From Brevibacterium sp. 239c (GTDB taxonomy: Bacteria; Actinomycetota; Actinomycetes; Actinomycetales; Brevibacteriaceae): a stretch of 64,000 nt of DNA. Of the stretch, positions 8,544 to 16,650 are shown one piece after another; the first letter of the stretch is position 1, and every line of letters starts with the position of its first letter. The stretch is from the NCBI RefSeq assembly GCF_900169365.1, contig NZ_FXZH01000002.1:248001-312000 (forward strand), written 5' to 3'. The translations under genes were made by a program, and so were the position numbers. The notes under the pieces are model-generated. The model had not been told where the DNA came from. It saw only the letters and a list, made by a program, of their open reading frames with translations, and searched no databases.

Positions 8544-9041
8544 TCACTGATCTTCTGCGAGCATCTTCTCGAGTTTGTCGTAGCCCTCGCGAATGCCGTG
8601 TTCCATGCCTGAGGCGACCATGCCGTCCCGGGATTCGAGAGAGTCGAAGACCGAGGTCGAGGCCAGGCGGGTCCGTCCATCGCCGAGGTCGGTGAGTGTG
8701 AGGATCTCAAGGTTCACGGCATCTGGGAAGCCCTCGAAGGTGAAGGTCTGGACGATGCGTTCGTTCTCCCGCACCTCGTGGAAAGACCCGAAGAAGCCGT
8801 ACTCGCCGTTGTCATCGGTGGAGAGGTAGCTCCAGTTCCCGCCGGTCTGCGGGTCCCATTCCCGGATCGTGTTCGTGATCGTGTCGGGTCCGCACCATTT
8901 CACGAAGAGTTCGGGGTCGATGTGGGCGCGGAACACCTTGTCCGGTGTGGCCGCGAAATCGCGAGTGATCGAAACGGTCTGAGTCCCCTCAGGCACCTCG
9001 AGTTTCAGGGTTGAGTAGTCGGTGTCGTTGGTGGTGGTCAT
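8544..9041 (-). CDS. SRPBCC (AHSA1-type) domain protein
   Basis: A 165-residue single-domain protein of the START/Bet v1-like AHSA1 family. The family pattern is visible: VSITRDFAATPDKVFRAHID, then ELFVKWCGPD, GGNWSYLSTDDNG and a C-terminal helix (GMEHGIREGYDKLEKML). These proteins bind hydrophobic ligands; the exact role is unknown. It starts one base after the stop of an ArsR-type regulator, a very common gene pair in Actinobacteria in which the regulator controls both genes. Confidence 0.85.
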   Translation of the reverse strand: MTTTNDTDYSTLKLEVPEGTQTVSITRDFAATPDKVFRAHIDPELFVKWCGPDTITNTIREWDPQTGGNWSYLSTDDNGEYGFFGSFHEVRENERIVQTFTFEGFPDAVNLEILTLTDLGDGRTRLASTSVFDSLESRDGMVASGMEHGIREGYDKLEKMLAEDQ

Positions 9042-9042
9042 G

Positions 9043-9438
9043 TCATGCTCCTTTGCGTGAGTGTTGCGTGGATTCCTTCGCCGAGGCGGCTGCGGAGTCC
9101 ATCTGGTGTGCGTCCTCGTGTGCGTCCATCGTTTCCAGGACTGCGTCGAGGCGTTGGTAGCGGTCTTCGGCTTGGCGCCTATATCTCTCGATCCATTTCG
9201 TCATCAGATCGAACACATTGTCTTCGAGGTGGACTGGTCTGCGCTGGGCGTCCCGGGTGCGAGTGACCAGTCCGGAGTCCTCGAGGACCTTGAGATGTTT
9301 CGACACGGCCTGGACGCTGACCTCATAAGGTTCGGCGAGTTCATTGACCGTGGCATCGGCGATGGACAGCCTGGCCACCATGTCTCGTCGAGTGGGGTCG
9401 GCCAGGGCCGAAAACACCTTCGTCAGCTGATCGTCCAC
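9043..9438 (-). CDS. ArsR-family winged-helix regulator
   Basis: A 131-residue regulator. The wHTH domain spans residues 5-90: FSALADPTRRDMVARL, then VSVQAVSKHLKVLEDSGLVT. No cysteine cluster for metal binding is present (no Cys in the HTH), so it belongs to the non-metal-sensing group that travels with SRPBCC genes. The start is GTG at 9438, with ggaggg just upstream. Two inverted repeats in front of it (9455-9473 and 9501-9520) are likely its operators. Confidence 0.85.
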   Translation of the reverse strand: MDDQLTKVFSALADPTRRDMVARLSIADATVNELAEPYEVSVQAVSKHLKVLEDSGLVTRTRDAQRRPVHLEDNVFDLMTKWIERYRRQAEDRYQRLDAVLETMDAHEDAHQMDSAAASAKESTQHSRKGA

Positions 9439-9454
9439 TGACCCTCCATTCTGT

Positions 9455-9473
9455 ATTCAACTAGTAGGTTAAA
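9455..9473. promoter_or_regulatory. Candidate ArsR operator 1
   Basis: ATTCAACTAGTAGGTTAAA is an imperfect inverted repeat 16 bases upstream of the arsR-type start. Its ATTCAAC half is the same as in the perfect repeat at 9501-9520. Confidence 0.45.
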
Positions 9474-9500
9474 GACAACTGTAGGCCGATGCCCTCACGT

Positions 9501-9520
9501 ATTCAACCGTTTTGTTGAAT
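9501..9520. promoter_or_regulatory. Candidate ArsR operator 2
   Basis: ATTCAAC-cgtttt-GTTGAAT is a perfect 7-base inverted repeat with a 6-base spacer, upstream of the ArsR-SRPBCC pair. The rest of the gap to 9760 shows no gene; it contains one intergenic copy of the 10-mer CACCTCGGCG at 9631-9640. Confidence 0.5.
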
Positions 9521-9760
9521 AGGATTTTCGTTGGACACGGACAAGCGTTCTGACCAGTGCCGATAGTCTCAGGCTCCGATTCTGACTGTCCCGAACGACC
9601 GATTTCGCACCCATGATTTCAACTTCGGACCACCTCGGCGAGGCAGGACTGTCGTAAGGTCGCAGTATCGAAAGTGCCGGATCAGGGCTGGCGGTCATCG
9701 GCGATGATCGACAGTTCCGGTGCTCATGCTCAGTAGGACGACGATGTCTGGGGAATGACA

Positions 9761-11206
9761 ATGGCGACTTTGCGACAGCAGCTCTTCCGGGTGAAGCCGG
9801 TCCCACAGCAGGGCGAGGAGACGGAGAGCGACCTCAAGCGCACGATCGGGCTGTTCTCTCTGACGATGATCGGCGTCGGGTCGACCATCGGCACCGGCAT
9901 CTTCTTCATCCTGTCGGAATCCGTTCCTGTGGCCGGACCCGCAGTCATCTGGTCCTTCGTCATCGCCGGCCTCGTCGCTGGCCTCGCGGTCATCTGCTAT
10001 GCGGAGCTGGCCGGCAGCGTGCCCGTCTCCGGTTCCTCCTATTCCTACGCCTACGCCACACTCGGCGAGCTGCCGGCGATGGGAGTCGCGGCCTGTCTGC
10101 TCCTCGAGTACGGCGTCGCGGGAGCCGCGGTCGCCGTGGGCTGGTCACAGTACGTCAACCAACTGCTGTTCAACCTCTTCGGGTTCGAGATCCCGCACGC
10201 CCTGGCCTACGCCCCAGAAGAAGGTGGGATCGTCAACCTGCCCGCAATCCTGCTGCTGGCCATGTGCTGCTTCCTCTTGGTGCGCGGCACGGGCGAATCG
10301 GTCGTCATCAACACCGTCATGGTGTGCACGAAGATCGGCGTGCTCCTGTTCTTCGTGTGTGTGGGAGTCACCGGCTGGAACGTCGACAACTTCGCCGACT
10401 TCGCACCCTTCGGATTCTCCGGGGTGGTGGCAGGCTCCGGCCTGATCTTCTTCAGCTACGTCGGCATGGACGCAGTGGCCACAGCCGGCGACGAGACGAA
10501 GAACCCGAAGAAGACCATGCCCCGGGCCCTCATCGCCGCCCTCATCATCGTCACCAGCGTGTATGTGCTCGTCGCTGTCGCGGCACTGTCGGCCCAGCCC
10601 TGGCAGGACTTCGACGGTCAGACGGCTGGCCTATCGGCGATCCTCGAGAATATCGTGGGAGCCCAGTGGCCGGGCACCGTCGTCGCCGCCGGTGCCGTGA
10701 TCTCGATCTTCTCCGTGACCCTCGTCTCGATCTACGGCCAGACACGCATCCTCTTCACGATGTCACGTGACGGGATGATGCCCAAGTTCTTCGGCGACGT
10801 CAATCCGCGCACGCTCACCCCGGTCAAAGGCACGATCGTCGTGACCGTGGTCATCGCCATCCTGGCCGGTTTCATCCCCCTGAACTTCCTCGCCGAGATG
10901 ACGAGCATCGGCACCCTCGTCGCCTTCATCGTGGTGTCCCTGGCCGTCATCATCCTGCGGGTACGCGAACCCGACCTCGAGCGCGGCTTCAAGGTGCCCT
11001 TCTACCCGGTCCTGCCGGTGCTCGCAATCATCGGCTGCCTCTGGATCATCAGCAATCTGCAGATCATCACGATCGTCGTCTTCCTCATCTGGACCGCGGT
11101 CGTCCTCGGCCTGTACTTCATCTTCGGCCGCAGATCCTCTGTCCTCGGCAAGCAACGGGCAGCACGTGACAGCATTGAGGGATCCGATCCCGCAGGAGGG
11201 AAATAA
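9761..11206 (+). CDS. APC superfamily amino acid permease
   Basis: An integral membrane transporter of about 481 residues with roughly 12-14 hydrophobic segments. The first membrane helix carries the APC signature (MIGVGSTIGTGIFFILS), and helix 6 the motif FSYVGMDAVATAGDETKNP typical of cationic amino acid transporter (CAT/YfnA) proteins. The ATG at 9761 is preferred over the one at 9755 because gggga lies 6 bases upstream of it. The stop overlaps the next start (TAATG), so it forms an operon with the universal stress protein. The substrate is an amino acid or amine; which one cannot be read from the sequence. Confidence 0.88.
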   Translation: MATLRQQLFRVKPVPQQGEETESDLKRTIGLFSLTMIGVGSTIGTGIFFILSESVPVAGPAVIWSFVIAGLVAGLAVICYAELAGSVPVSGSSYSYAYATLGELPAMGVAACLLLEYGVAGAAVAVGWSQYVNQLLFNLFGFEIPHALAYAPEEGGIVNLPAILLLAMCCFLLVRGTGESVVINTVMVCTKIGVLLFFVCVGVTGWNVDNFADFAPFGFSGVVAGSGLIFFSYVGMDAVATAGDETKNPKKTMPRALIAALIIVTSVYVLVAVAALSAQPWQDFDGQTAGLSAILENIVGAQWPGTVVAAGAVISIFSVTLVSIYGQTRILFTMSRDGMMPKFFGDVNPRTLTPVKGTIVVTVVIAILAGFIPLNFLAEMTSIGTLVAFIVVSLAVIILRVREPDLERGFKVPFYPVLPVLAIIGCLWIISNLQIITIVVFLIWTAVVLGLYFIFGRRSSVLGKQRAARDSIEGSDPAGGK

Positions 11207-12132
11207 TGAGCATCGTCGTCGGTATTGCGCCAGGTCAGGACAATAGGCCCGCAGTTGAGTTGGGAATCGTGCTCGCGCGGTCCTATGGGCATCGGCTCGT
11301 CGCGGTGGCCATCGATTCCGCGGCCTGGCCGATGTCTCCCGTGCTCTTCGAGAGCGAATACCAGAAGAAGCTGCGCAGTGTCGCCGAGGCTGCCCTGGAC
11401 GATGTTCGGGCGCTCCTTCCCGATGACATCGACTTCACCTGCCTCGTCCACAGTGCCCGATCATCACGACGTGGACTGCTCGAGATGTGCCAAAGGGAGA
11501 ATGCCTTTCGCCTCGTCGTCGGTCCCTCCGCAGACGGAAAGTCGGGCCGGATCGCATTGGGGTCCGTATCGACCGGACTGCTGCACAGCGCCGGCCTGCC
11601 GGTGGCGTTGGCACCCGTGGGATACCGAGCTGCATCGGGGGCTCGCCTACGCAGGATCACTGCCGCGTACAGCGGTTCGTCCACCTCGGCGGACCTCATT
11701 CTGGGGGCCGCGACGGTCTCTGCCGAGTCCGGTGTGCCTTTCCGCATCGCGTCCTTCGCTCCCAGATCGCGTGTGATCGGGGCGGCGGGGGTGGGGCTCG
11801 ACGTCGAATCCAGTGTCATCGACGAATGGTCCAAGGTGATCCGGCGCGACACAGACGAGATCCTGTGCTCGATCGATCGACTCCAGATCAAGCCCGGCGA
11901 AACCGACGTGGCGATCGGGACGGGGCCGGACTGGGCGAGTGCGCTGACCGCAGTGGAGTGGAAGGATCCTGAGGTCATGATGCTCGGCTCCTCCGGTCTC
12001 GGGGCGCTCAAGCGGGTCTCGCTGGGCAGTCACGCGATGAGGATTCTCCAGCATTCACCGGTGCCCATCGTCGTTGTGCCCAGGCGTGCGAAATCCGATT
12101 ACACCTCGGCGGCATTCGGTTCGGCGGAGTAG
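11206..12132 (+). CDS. Tandem-domain universal stress protein
   Basis: A 308-residue protein with two UspA domains (about 1-135 and 145-300). Domain 1 starts SIVVGIAPGQDNRPAVELG; domain 2 ends with the Usp nucleotide-binding pattern GSSGLGALKRVSLGSHAMRI followed by HSPVPIVVVP. Domain 1 has a weaker version of the same loop (GPSADGKSGRIALGSVS). Usp proteins located beside APC permeases are common in Actinobacteria and are thought to modulate the transporter. Translationally coupled to the permease (TAATG). Confidence 0.87.
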   Translation: MSIVVGIAPGQDNRPAVELGIVLARSYGHRLVAVAIDSAAWPMSPVLFESEYQKKLRSVAEAALDDVRALLPDDIDFTCLVHSARSSRRGLLEMCQRENAFRLVVGPSADGKSGRIALGSVSTGLLHSAGLPVALAPVGYRAASGARLRRITAAYSGSSTSADLILGAATVSAESGVPFRIASFAPRSRVIGAAGVGLDVESSVIDEWSKVIRRDTDEILCSIDRLQIKPGETDVAIGTGPDWASALTAVEWKDPEVMMLGSSGLGALKRVSLGSHAMRILQHSPVPIVVVPRRAKSDYTSAAFGSAE

Positions 12133-12364
12133 AAAGGCGCGAGGTCTGGGGCGGAAGAGTAGAAAAGGGCGCCGATTCGGACTGACCGGCTGCATTTCCG
12201 CAGTGCGGAAATAATTGTGCGAACGTCCACAAAAGACGTGTCCAATACTTGAACGATTCCAACTTAGGATGCGAGACGACACTACCGTGGGGCCACAGGC
12301 TTGCACTGTGCATGCGTCCAACGACGGCCGGATGCGCAAGCCTGACGAACACGAAAGGAACCGC

Positions 12365-13216
12365 ATGGAATTGCTGCGTTTGGGCCCCATCGGCCATGAG
12401 ATCCCGGTAGTGCGTGACAAGGACATCCACTACGATCTGCGCCCCCTGACCACCGACATCAACCCAGAATTCTTTGCCGACGACGGCGTCGGACGAGTTC
12501 GTGCTGCACTGGACAAAGGAGGACTCGAAACCCTCGATGGAGCGGAGAGGCTGCGCATCGGAGCGCCCGTCTCACGCCCCTCGGCGGTGGTGTGCGTGGG
12601 GATGAACTATGCGGCGCATGCTCGAGAGGCAGGAGCAGAACCGCCGAAGGCGCCCGTCGTCTTCTTCAAGATGCCCTCGACGATTGCCGGCCCCTACGAC
12701 AACTTGGAGCTGCCGCCCTACGCCACGAAGGCCGACTGGGAGGTCGAGCTGGGACTGGTCATCGGCACCCGAGCCTTCAGAGTCGCCTCGGCGGAGGACG
12801 CGTACTCGCATGTGGCTGGCTACCTGCTGGCCAACGACCTGTCCGAGCGTCGGTTCCAGATCGAGGAATCCGGCGGCCAATGGTCGAAGGGCAAGAACCT
12901 TCCCGGCTTCACGCCTCTGGGGCCGTGGATCAGGCCCGCCGCCGAGGTGGATCCCGGGTCCCTGCGACTGCGCAGCTGGGTCAATGGTGAGGCACGACAG
13001 GATTCGTCGACGAGCGACCTGATCTTCGATGTCGGGCAGATCGTCCATCAGCTCAGCCAGACGATGCCCTTGGAACCGGGGGACGTGATCCTGACCGGAA
13101 CACCTCAGGGCGTGGCCCTGTCCGGGAAGTTTCCGTTCTTGGTCGCTGAGGATGTCATCGAGATGGAGATCGAGGGCCTCGGCCGGCATAGGCAGGCCGT
13201 GACCGTTACCCAGTGA
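12365..13216 (+). CDS. Fumarylacetoacetate hydrolase family protein
   Basis: A 283-residue FAH-family enzyme. The start at 12365 follows gaaagga; the long frame upstream of it is not conserved. Family features: VGMNYAAHAREAGAEPP, the metal-binding acidic residues in DWEVELGLVIG and ANDLSERRFQ, and the C-terminal TGTPQGVAL. Such proteins hydrolyse or isomerise C-C bonds in beta-diketo acids (fumarylpyruvate, 2,4-diketo-3-deoxy sugars, homoprotocatechuate products). It stands alone, so the pathway is not defined. A perfect TGCAC-T-GTGCA palindrome lies at 12302-12312 upstream and may be an operator. Confidence 0.85.
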   Translation: MELLRLGPIGHEIPVVRDKDIHYDLRPLTTDINPEFFADDGVGRVRAALDKGGLETLDGAERLRIGAPVSRPSAVVCVGMNYAAHAREAGAEPPKAPVVFFKMPSTIAGPYDNLELPPYATKADWEVELGLVIGTRAFRVASAEDAYSHVAGYLLANDLSERRFQIEESGGQWSKGKNLPGFTPLGPWIRPAAEVDPGSLRLRSWVNGEARQDSSTSDLIFDVGQIVHQLSQTMPLEPGDVILTGTPQGVALSGKFPFLVAEDVIEMEIEGLGRHRQAVTVTQ

Positions 13217-13260
13217 CGACAGCATAGGTTCGTCCGCTTGGTGACGCTGCAGAGCCACAC

Positions 13261-13300
13261 AAGAGGGGCGGTACTCCCGATCGGGAGTACCGCCCCTCTT
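13261..13300. terminator. 40-bp perfect palindrome, bidirectional terminator
   Basis: AAGAGGGGCGGTACTCCCGA is followed directly by its exact complement, giving a 20-base-pair stem with a GATC-centred turn and flanking A and T runs on both sides. It sits between convergent genes. Confidence 0.85.
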
Positions 13301-13325
13301 CAGTTACTGCGTGAGGCCGAGAGGA

Positions 13326-13808
13326 TCAGCGCTGCTGGTCGAAGCCGCCCTGCTGACCACCGGGTCCACCCTGGCCACCCTGCTGGCTGCCCTGGTTACC
13401 CTGCGACTGTCCGCCGGGTCCACCCTGTTGACCGCCCTGCTGGCCGCCCTGGGACTGGTTGCCCTGACCGGTGTTGGACTGCTGTCCACCGCCCTGCTGA
13501 CCACCAGGTCCGCCCTGGCCACCCTGCTGGCTGCCCTGGTTGCCCTGCGACTGTCCGCCGCCCTGCTGGCCGCCGGGTCCACCCTGGCCGCCCTGGTTGC
13601 CCTGAGACTGTCCGCCGCTTTGGTTGTCTCCTCCGCCGACGAAATCGCCTGCTGCTTCGCGGCCCTGGTCAACCTGGTCGGAGAATTTTCCACCGGTCGC
13701 GCTGTTAGCTGCGTCCGCGGCTTTGTCGAGGCCCTGATTGGCCACATTTTGTCCCTGTTCAGAGTTGACGGCGTCTTTGGCCTTGTCTGCGAAATCTCCG
13801 ATTCCCAC
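13326..13808 (-). CDS. Rv0909/MT0933-type antitoxin-like protein with Gly/Gln repeat tail
   Basis: A 160-residue protein. Residues 1-60 match the short actinobacterial family annotated as antitoxin Rv0909/MT0933-like: MGIGDFADKAKDAVN, then NQGLDKAADAANSATGGKFS, a helical, charged segment. Residues 63-155 consist almost only of Gly, Gln, Ser, Asn and Pro, with the block GGQGGPGGQQGG occurring three times and a 48-residue (144-bp) higher-order repeat. No toxin gene lies beside it. The low-complexity tail suggests an extended or phase-separating region; antitoxin function is doubtful. Confidence 0.75.
   Translation of the reverse strand: MGIGDFADKAKDAVNSEQGQNVANQGLDKAADAANSATGGKFSDQVDQGREAAGDFVGGGDNQSGGQSQGNQGGQGGPGGQQGGGQSQGNQGSQQGGQGGPGGQQGGGQQSNTGQGNQSQGGQQGGQQGGPGGQSQGNQGSQQGGQGGPGGQQGGFDQQR
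13346..13559. repeat. 144-bp-period direct repeat in the Gly/Gln coding region
   Basis: A block starting cgccctgctgaccacc and ending gactgtccgcc occurs at 13346-13414 and again at 13490-13559, with few differences. The offset is 144 bp (48 codons), so the frame is kept; this shows recent internal duplication. Confidence 0.7.
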
Positions 13809-14238
13809 GGTGAACTCCTTTTCAGTAGCGTAACGCCGCTGTCTGCGGCCGTTCCCCTAGTCTTAGATAACAGCGGGGATGAGGCAAGGACGAACAAGGA
13901 ATATTGCGTGATGTTGGCTCAAGTCTCAGCGCTTGTTCATATACCGCCGAGATTCACCGACAATCCTCTGCTGATGTTTCCCCGCAGTAATGTTTCCATA
14001 CGGTAGGGTCTGCGCTGACCAGGAGCACACAACTGCCTTCAGCCAGTGAAGCCGGTCTCCGTTCCTTCGTCCAGCCAGGCGAACGTCTTCCCAGCCAGCT
14101 GCGACTCACAGGCACCACGGTCGTACACGAGTGTCCGTGTCCGTCCGCAAACGCCGACACCTGTCACCATTGAGGTACCAATGTGACCAGGATGATCGCC
14201 ATCACGGCAATGACATCCAGACGAACAGGAGCATCGAC
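13809..14238. promoter_or_regulatory. Intergenic region between antitoxin-like gene and CoA-transferase cluster
   Basis: No convincing gene is seen in these 430 bases. The part near 14163-14187 holds nested inverted repeats, GTCAC/GTGAC outside and CATTG-aggtac-CAATG inside, a plausible operator for the IclR regulator at the end of the CoA-transferase/Tct cluster. A ribosome site (caggag) precedes the ATG at 14239. Confidence 0.4.
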
Positions 14239-15486
14239 ATGACAACGCGCCGTCTTCCCCTGACAGGTGTGCGAGTCCTCGAACTCGGCAACTACATCGC
14301 CGCGCCGACGGCAGGACGCATGCTGGCTGACTTCGGGGCGGAGGTCATCAAGATCGAACGCCCCGGCACGGGCGACGAGCTCCGCAACTGGCGCCTCAAG
14401 CAGGGCACCACTTCGATGCTCTACCGCACCATCAACCGGAACAAGAAGTCTGTTGTGCTCGACCTCCGCTCAGACGAGGGTCGGGCCTCGGCGCTCGAGC
14501 TGGTGCGCCGGTCCGATATCGTGCTCGAGAACTTTCGTCCCGGCACCATCGAGAAATGGGGGCTCGGGCCCGAGGTCCTCGAAGAGGCCAACCCCGACAT
14601 CATCTTGGTCCGTATCTCCGCCTTCGGCCAGACCGGACCCATGTCCGAACGCCCGGGCTTCGCCGCCGTCGCCGAAGGCTACTCCGGGTTCCGCGAACTC
14701 GTCGGCGATCCCGACCGGCCCCCGGTGCGCGTGGGCGTCTCGATCGGTGACTCCATTGCCGGAATGCAGGCAGCCTTCGGTGCAGTGATGATGCTCTTCG
14801 ATCGTCAGCGACAGAAGATCGCCGGAGCCGCCGAGGCGGTCGTCGGCTCCGACCACAGCTTCGAGGGCAGGGGATCCCTGGCCGATCGCACTGTGGACGT
14901 CGCCCTGAACGAAGCCATGTTCTCCGTCATGGAATCCCTCGTCCCCGACTACTCCGCCTTCGGTGAGACCCGCACACGCACCGGTGGCCGGATGGAGGGC
15001 ATCGCGCCGTCGAACGGGTACCTCTGCGCGGGCGGAAAGTCCGTGGTCATCGCCGGCAACGGGGACGGCATCTACAGACGGCTCATGGACGCAATCGCCC
15101 GCCCGGATCTGGGAGAAGACCCCGGTCTGCAGACCAATGCCGAACGGTGGGAGCGACGCGAGGAACTCGACGAGGCCATCGGTGCCTGGTGCGCGCAGCG
15201 TGATGTCGCCGAGGTGGTCGACACTTTGGAGGCCGCGGGCGTTCCCGCAGGACCGATCTACACCGCCGAAGACCTTGTTGCCGACGAACAATTGGCCGCA
15301 CGTGGCATGATCCAACACCTCGACGTCTCGACCGGTGAAGAGACCAAGACCGATGTCGCCTTCCCAGGAATTACCCCGGTCATCGGCGGCTCATCGATTC
15401 CGATCGACCACCTCGGCCCCGACCTGGGCGAGCACACCGACGAGGTGCTCGCCCAGCTCGGCGGGAAACGGCCTGAACAGGATTGA
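14239..15486 (+). CDS. Type III CoA-transferase (CaiB/BaiF family)
   Basis: A 415-residue family III CoA-transferase, which moves CoA between carboxylic acids. The N-terminus (LTGVRVLELGNYIAAPTAGR, then LADFGAEVIKIERP) is canonical, and Asp171 in VSIGDSIAGM aligns with the catalytic aspartate of formyl-CoA transferase (Asp169). C-terminal AAGVPAGPIYTAEDLVAD is also typical. The start at 14239 follows caggag. First gene of a cluster with an HMG-CoA lyase, a second CoA-transferase and a TctCBA transporter, so it probably activates an imported dicarboxylate. Confidence 0.9.
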   Translation: MTTRRLPLTGVRVLELGNYIAAPTAGRMLADFGAEVIKIERPGTGDELRNWRLKQGTTSMLYRTINRNKKSVVLDLRSDEGRASALELVRRSDIVLENFRPGTIEKWGLGPEVLEEANPDIILVRISAFGQTGPMSERPGFAAVAEGYSGFRELVGDPDRPPVRVGVSIGDSIAGMQAAFGAVMMLFDRQRQKIAGAAEAVVGSDHSFEGRGSLADRTVDVALNEAMFSVMESLVPDYSAFGETRTRTGGRMEGIAPSNGYLCAGGKSVVIAGNGDGIYRRLMDAIARPDLGEDPGLQTNAERWERREELDEAIGAWCAQRDVAEVVDTLEAAGVPAGPIYTAEDLVADEQLAARGMIQHLDVSTGEETKTDVAFPGITPVIGGSSIPIDHLGPDLGEHTDEVLAQLGGKRPEQD

Positions 15487-15729
15487 GCGCCGGCTGAGCC
15501 AGGGCTGACCACACGCATCCGAGCTGGCAAAACCGGGAGTCCCATTAATCGGGAGTGATGACCTTCACTTCACGAGCACTTCTCATATGGCGAACAATTC
15601 GCCGCCGCGCCCACCGCAGCTTTGCCACGAGCGGCTATGTTGATGGCAGACGGCTGAGCGCAAAGGTGCGTGATGCCGATCTCGTCCCGCTCTTCGGGAC
15701 TGAGGCAGGTCAAAGAAGGAGCTCTCACC

Positions 15730-16650
15730 ATGGTTCGGCCAACATCGGTCACGATTCTCGACACGACGCTGCGCGACGGTCTCCAGATCGAAGACGCCAT
15801 CGTTCCCACCGACGTCAAAGTCGCTTTGGGCCAACAGCTCATCACGGCAGGGCTGAAGGAGATCGAGGTCGGATCCTTCGTCAATCCGAAGAAGGTCCCG
15901 CAGATGGCCGACACCGGCGAGGTCCTGCAGCGCCTCCAGTCTCATGAGGCCGCGGGAGTCGACTTCTTCACTCTTGTCTTCAACCTCAAGGGCGCAAAGC
16001 GCGCCGTCGATGCTGGAGCGAAGAACATCAAGCTCGTCCTCTCCGCTTCCGAGGGCCATTCGTAGGCGAACTCCGATGCTCCGATCGTCCAGGCCACCGA
16101 CCGCCTCCTCGAAGCCGCGGCCTTCGCCCGCGATCATGGTGTTCGCTTCGACATCACCACCGCAGTCAGTTTCATCTGCCCCTTCGACGGAATCACCGAT
16201 GCCGGCCACCTCGTCGAGGTGCTGCGTCCCTTCGTCGATGCCGGAGCGCACGGCATCGGGATTGCCGACACCATCGGAAACGCCAACCCCTCATTGGTGT
16301 CCAGGAACACCTCGGCGGTCTTGGAAGCCTTCCCCAAGCGACCGGTGAACCTGCACGTTCATGACACATATAACTTCGGCATGGCCAACGTCATCGCCGC
16401 CCTCGACCTGGGAATCTCGCATTTCGATGCAGCCATGGGCGGTTTGGGCGGCTGCCCCTTCGCCCCGGGAGCGGCCGGAAACATCGGCACCGATGATCTC
16501 GTCCACCTCCTGCACCGCGAGGGTGTGGCCACCGGTGTCGACGTCGAAGCGCTCTCAGCTGTCAGGGAGCCGCTGAGCGCCGCGGTCGGCCACGAACTGA
16601 CCTCCAGCCTGTCGGCCATCCCCGCTGTCCCGGCGGCGTTCCATGCGTGA
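15730..16650 (+). pseudogene. Hydroxymethylglutaryl-CoA lyase interrupted by an amber codon
   Basis: Read through one TAG at 16063-16065, this is a full-length (306-residue) HMG-CoA lyase family protein, which splits 3-hydroxy-3-methylglutaryl-CoA into acetyl-CoA and acetoacetate. Before the stop: VTILDTTLRDGLQIED and VGSFVNPKKVPQMAD; after it, in the same frame: FICPFDG, GIGIADTIGNANPS, LHVHDTYNFGMAN and GGLGGCPFAPGAAGNIGTDD with the catalytic cysteine. The break lies in SASEGHS-stop-ANSDA, where homologues have Glu, so one GAG-to-TAG change explains it. Everything else looks intact, so the change is recent, a sequencing error, or a read-through site. It overlaps the next gene by 8 bases. 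Confidence 0.88.

Noticed and set aside
12215..12364. In-frame N-terminal extension of the fumarylacetoacetase-family protein
   Set aside because: The residues do not resemble the family and a ribosome site precedes the ATG at 12365.
13326..13808. CRISPR-like array, because of regular repeats
   Set aside because: The repeats are degenerate, in frame and encode Gly/Gln-rich protein; there are no unique spacers of constant length.
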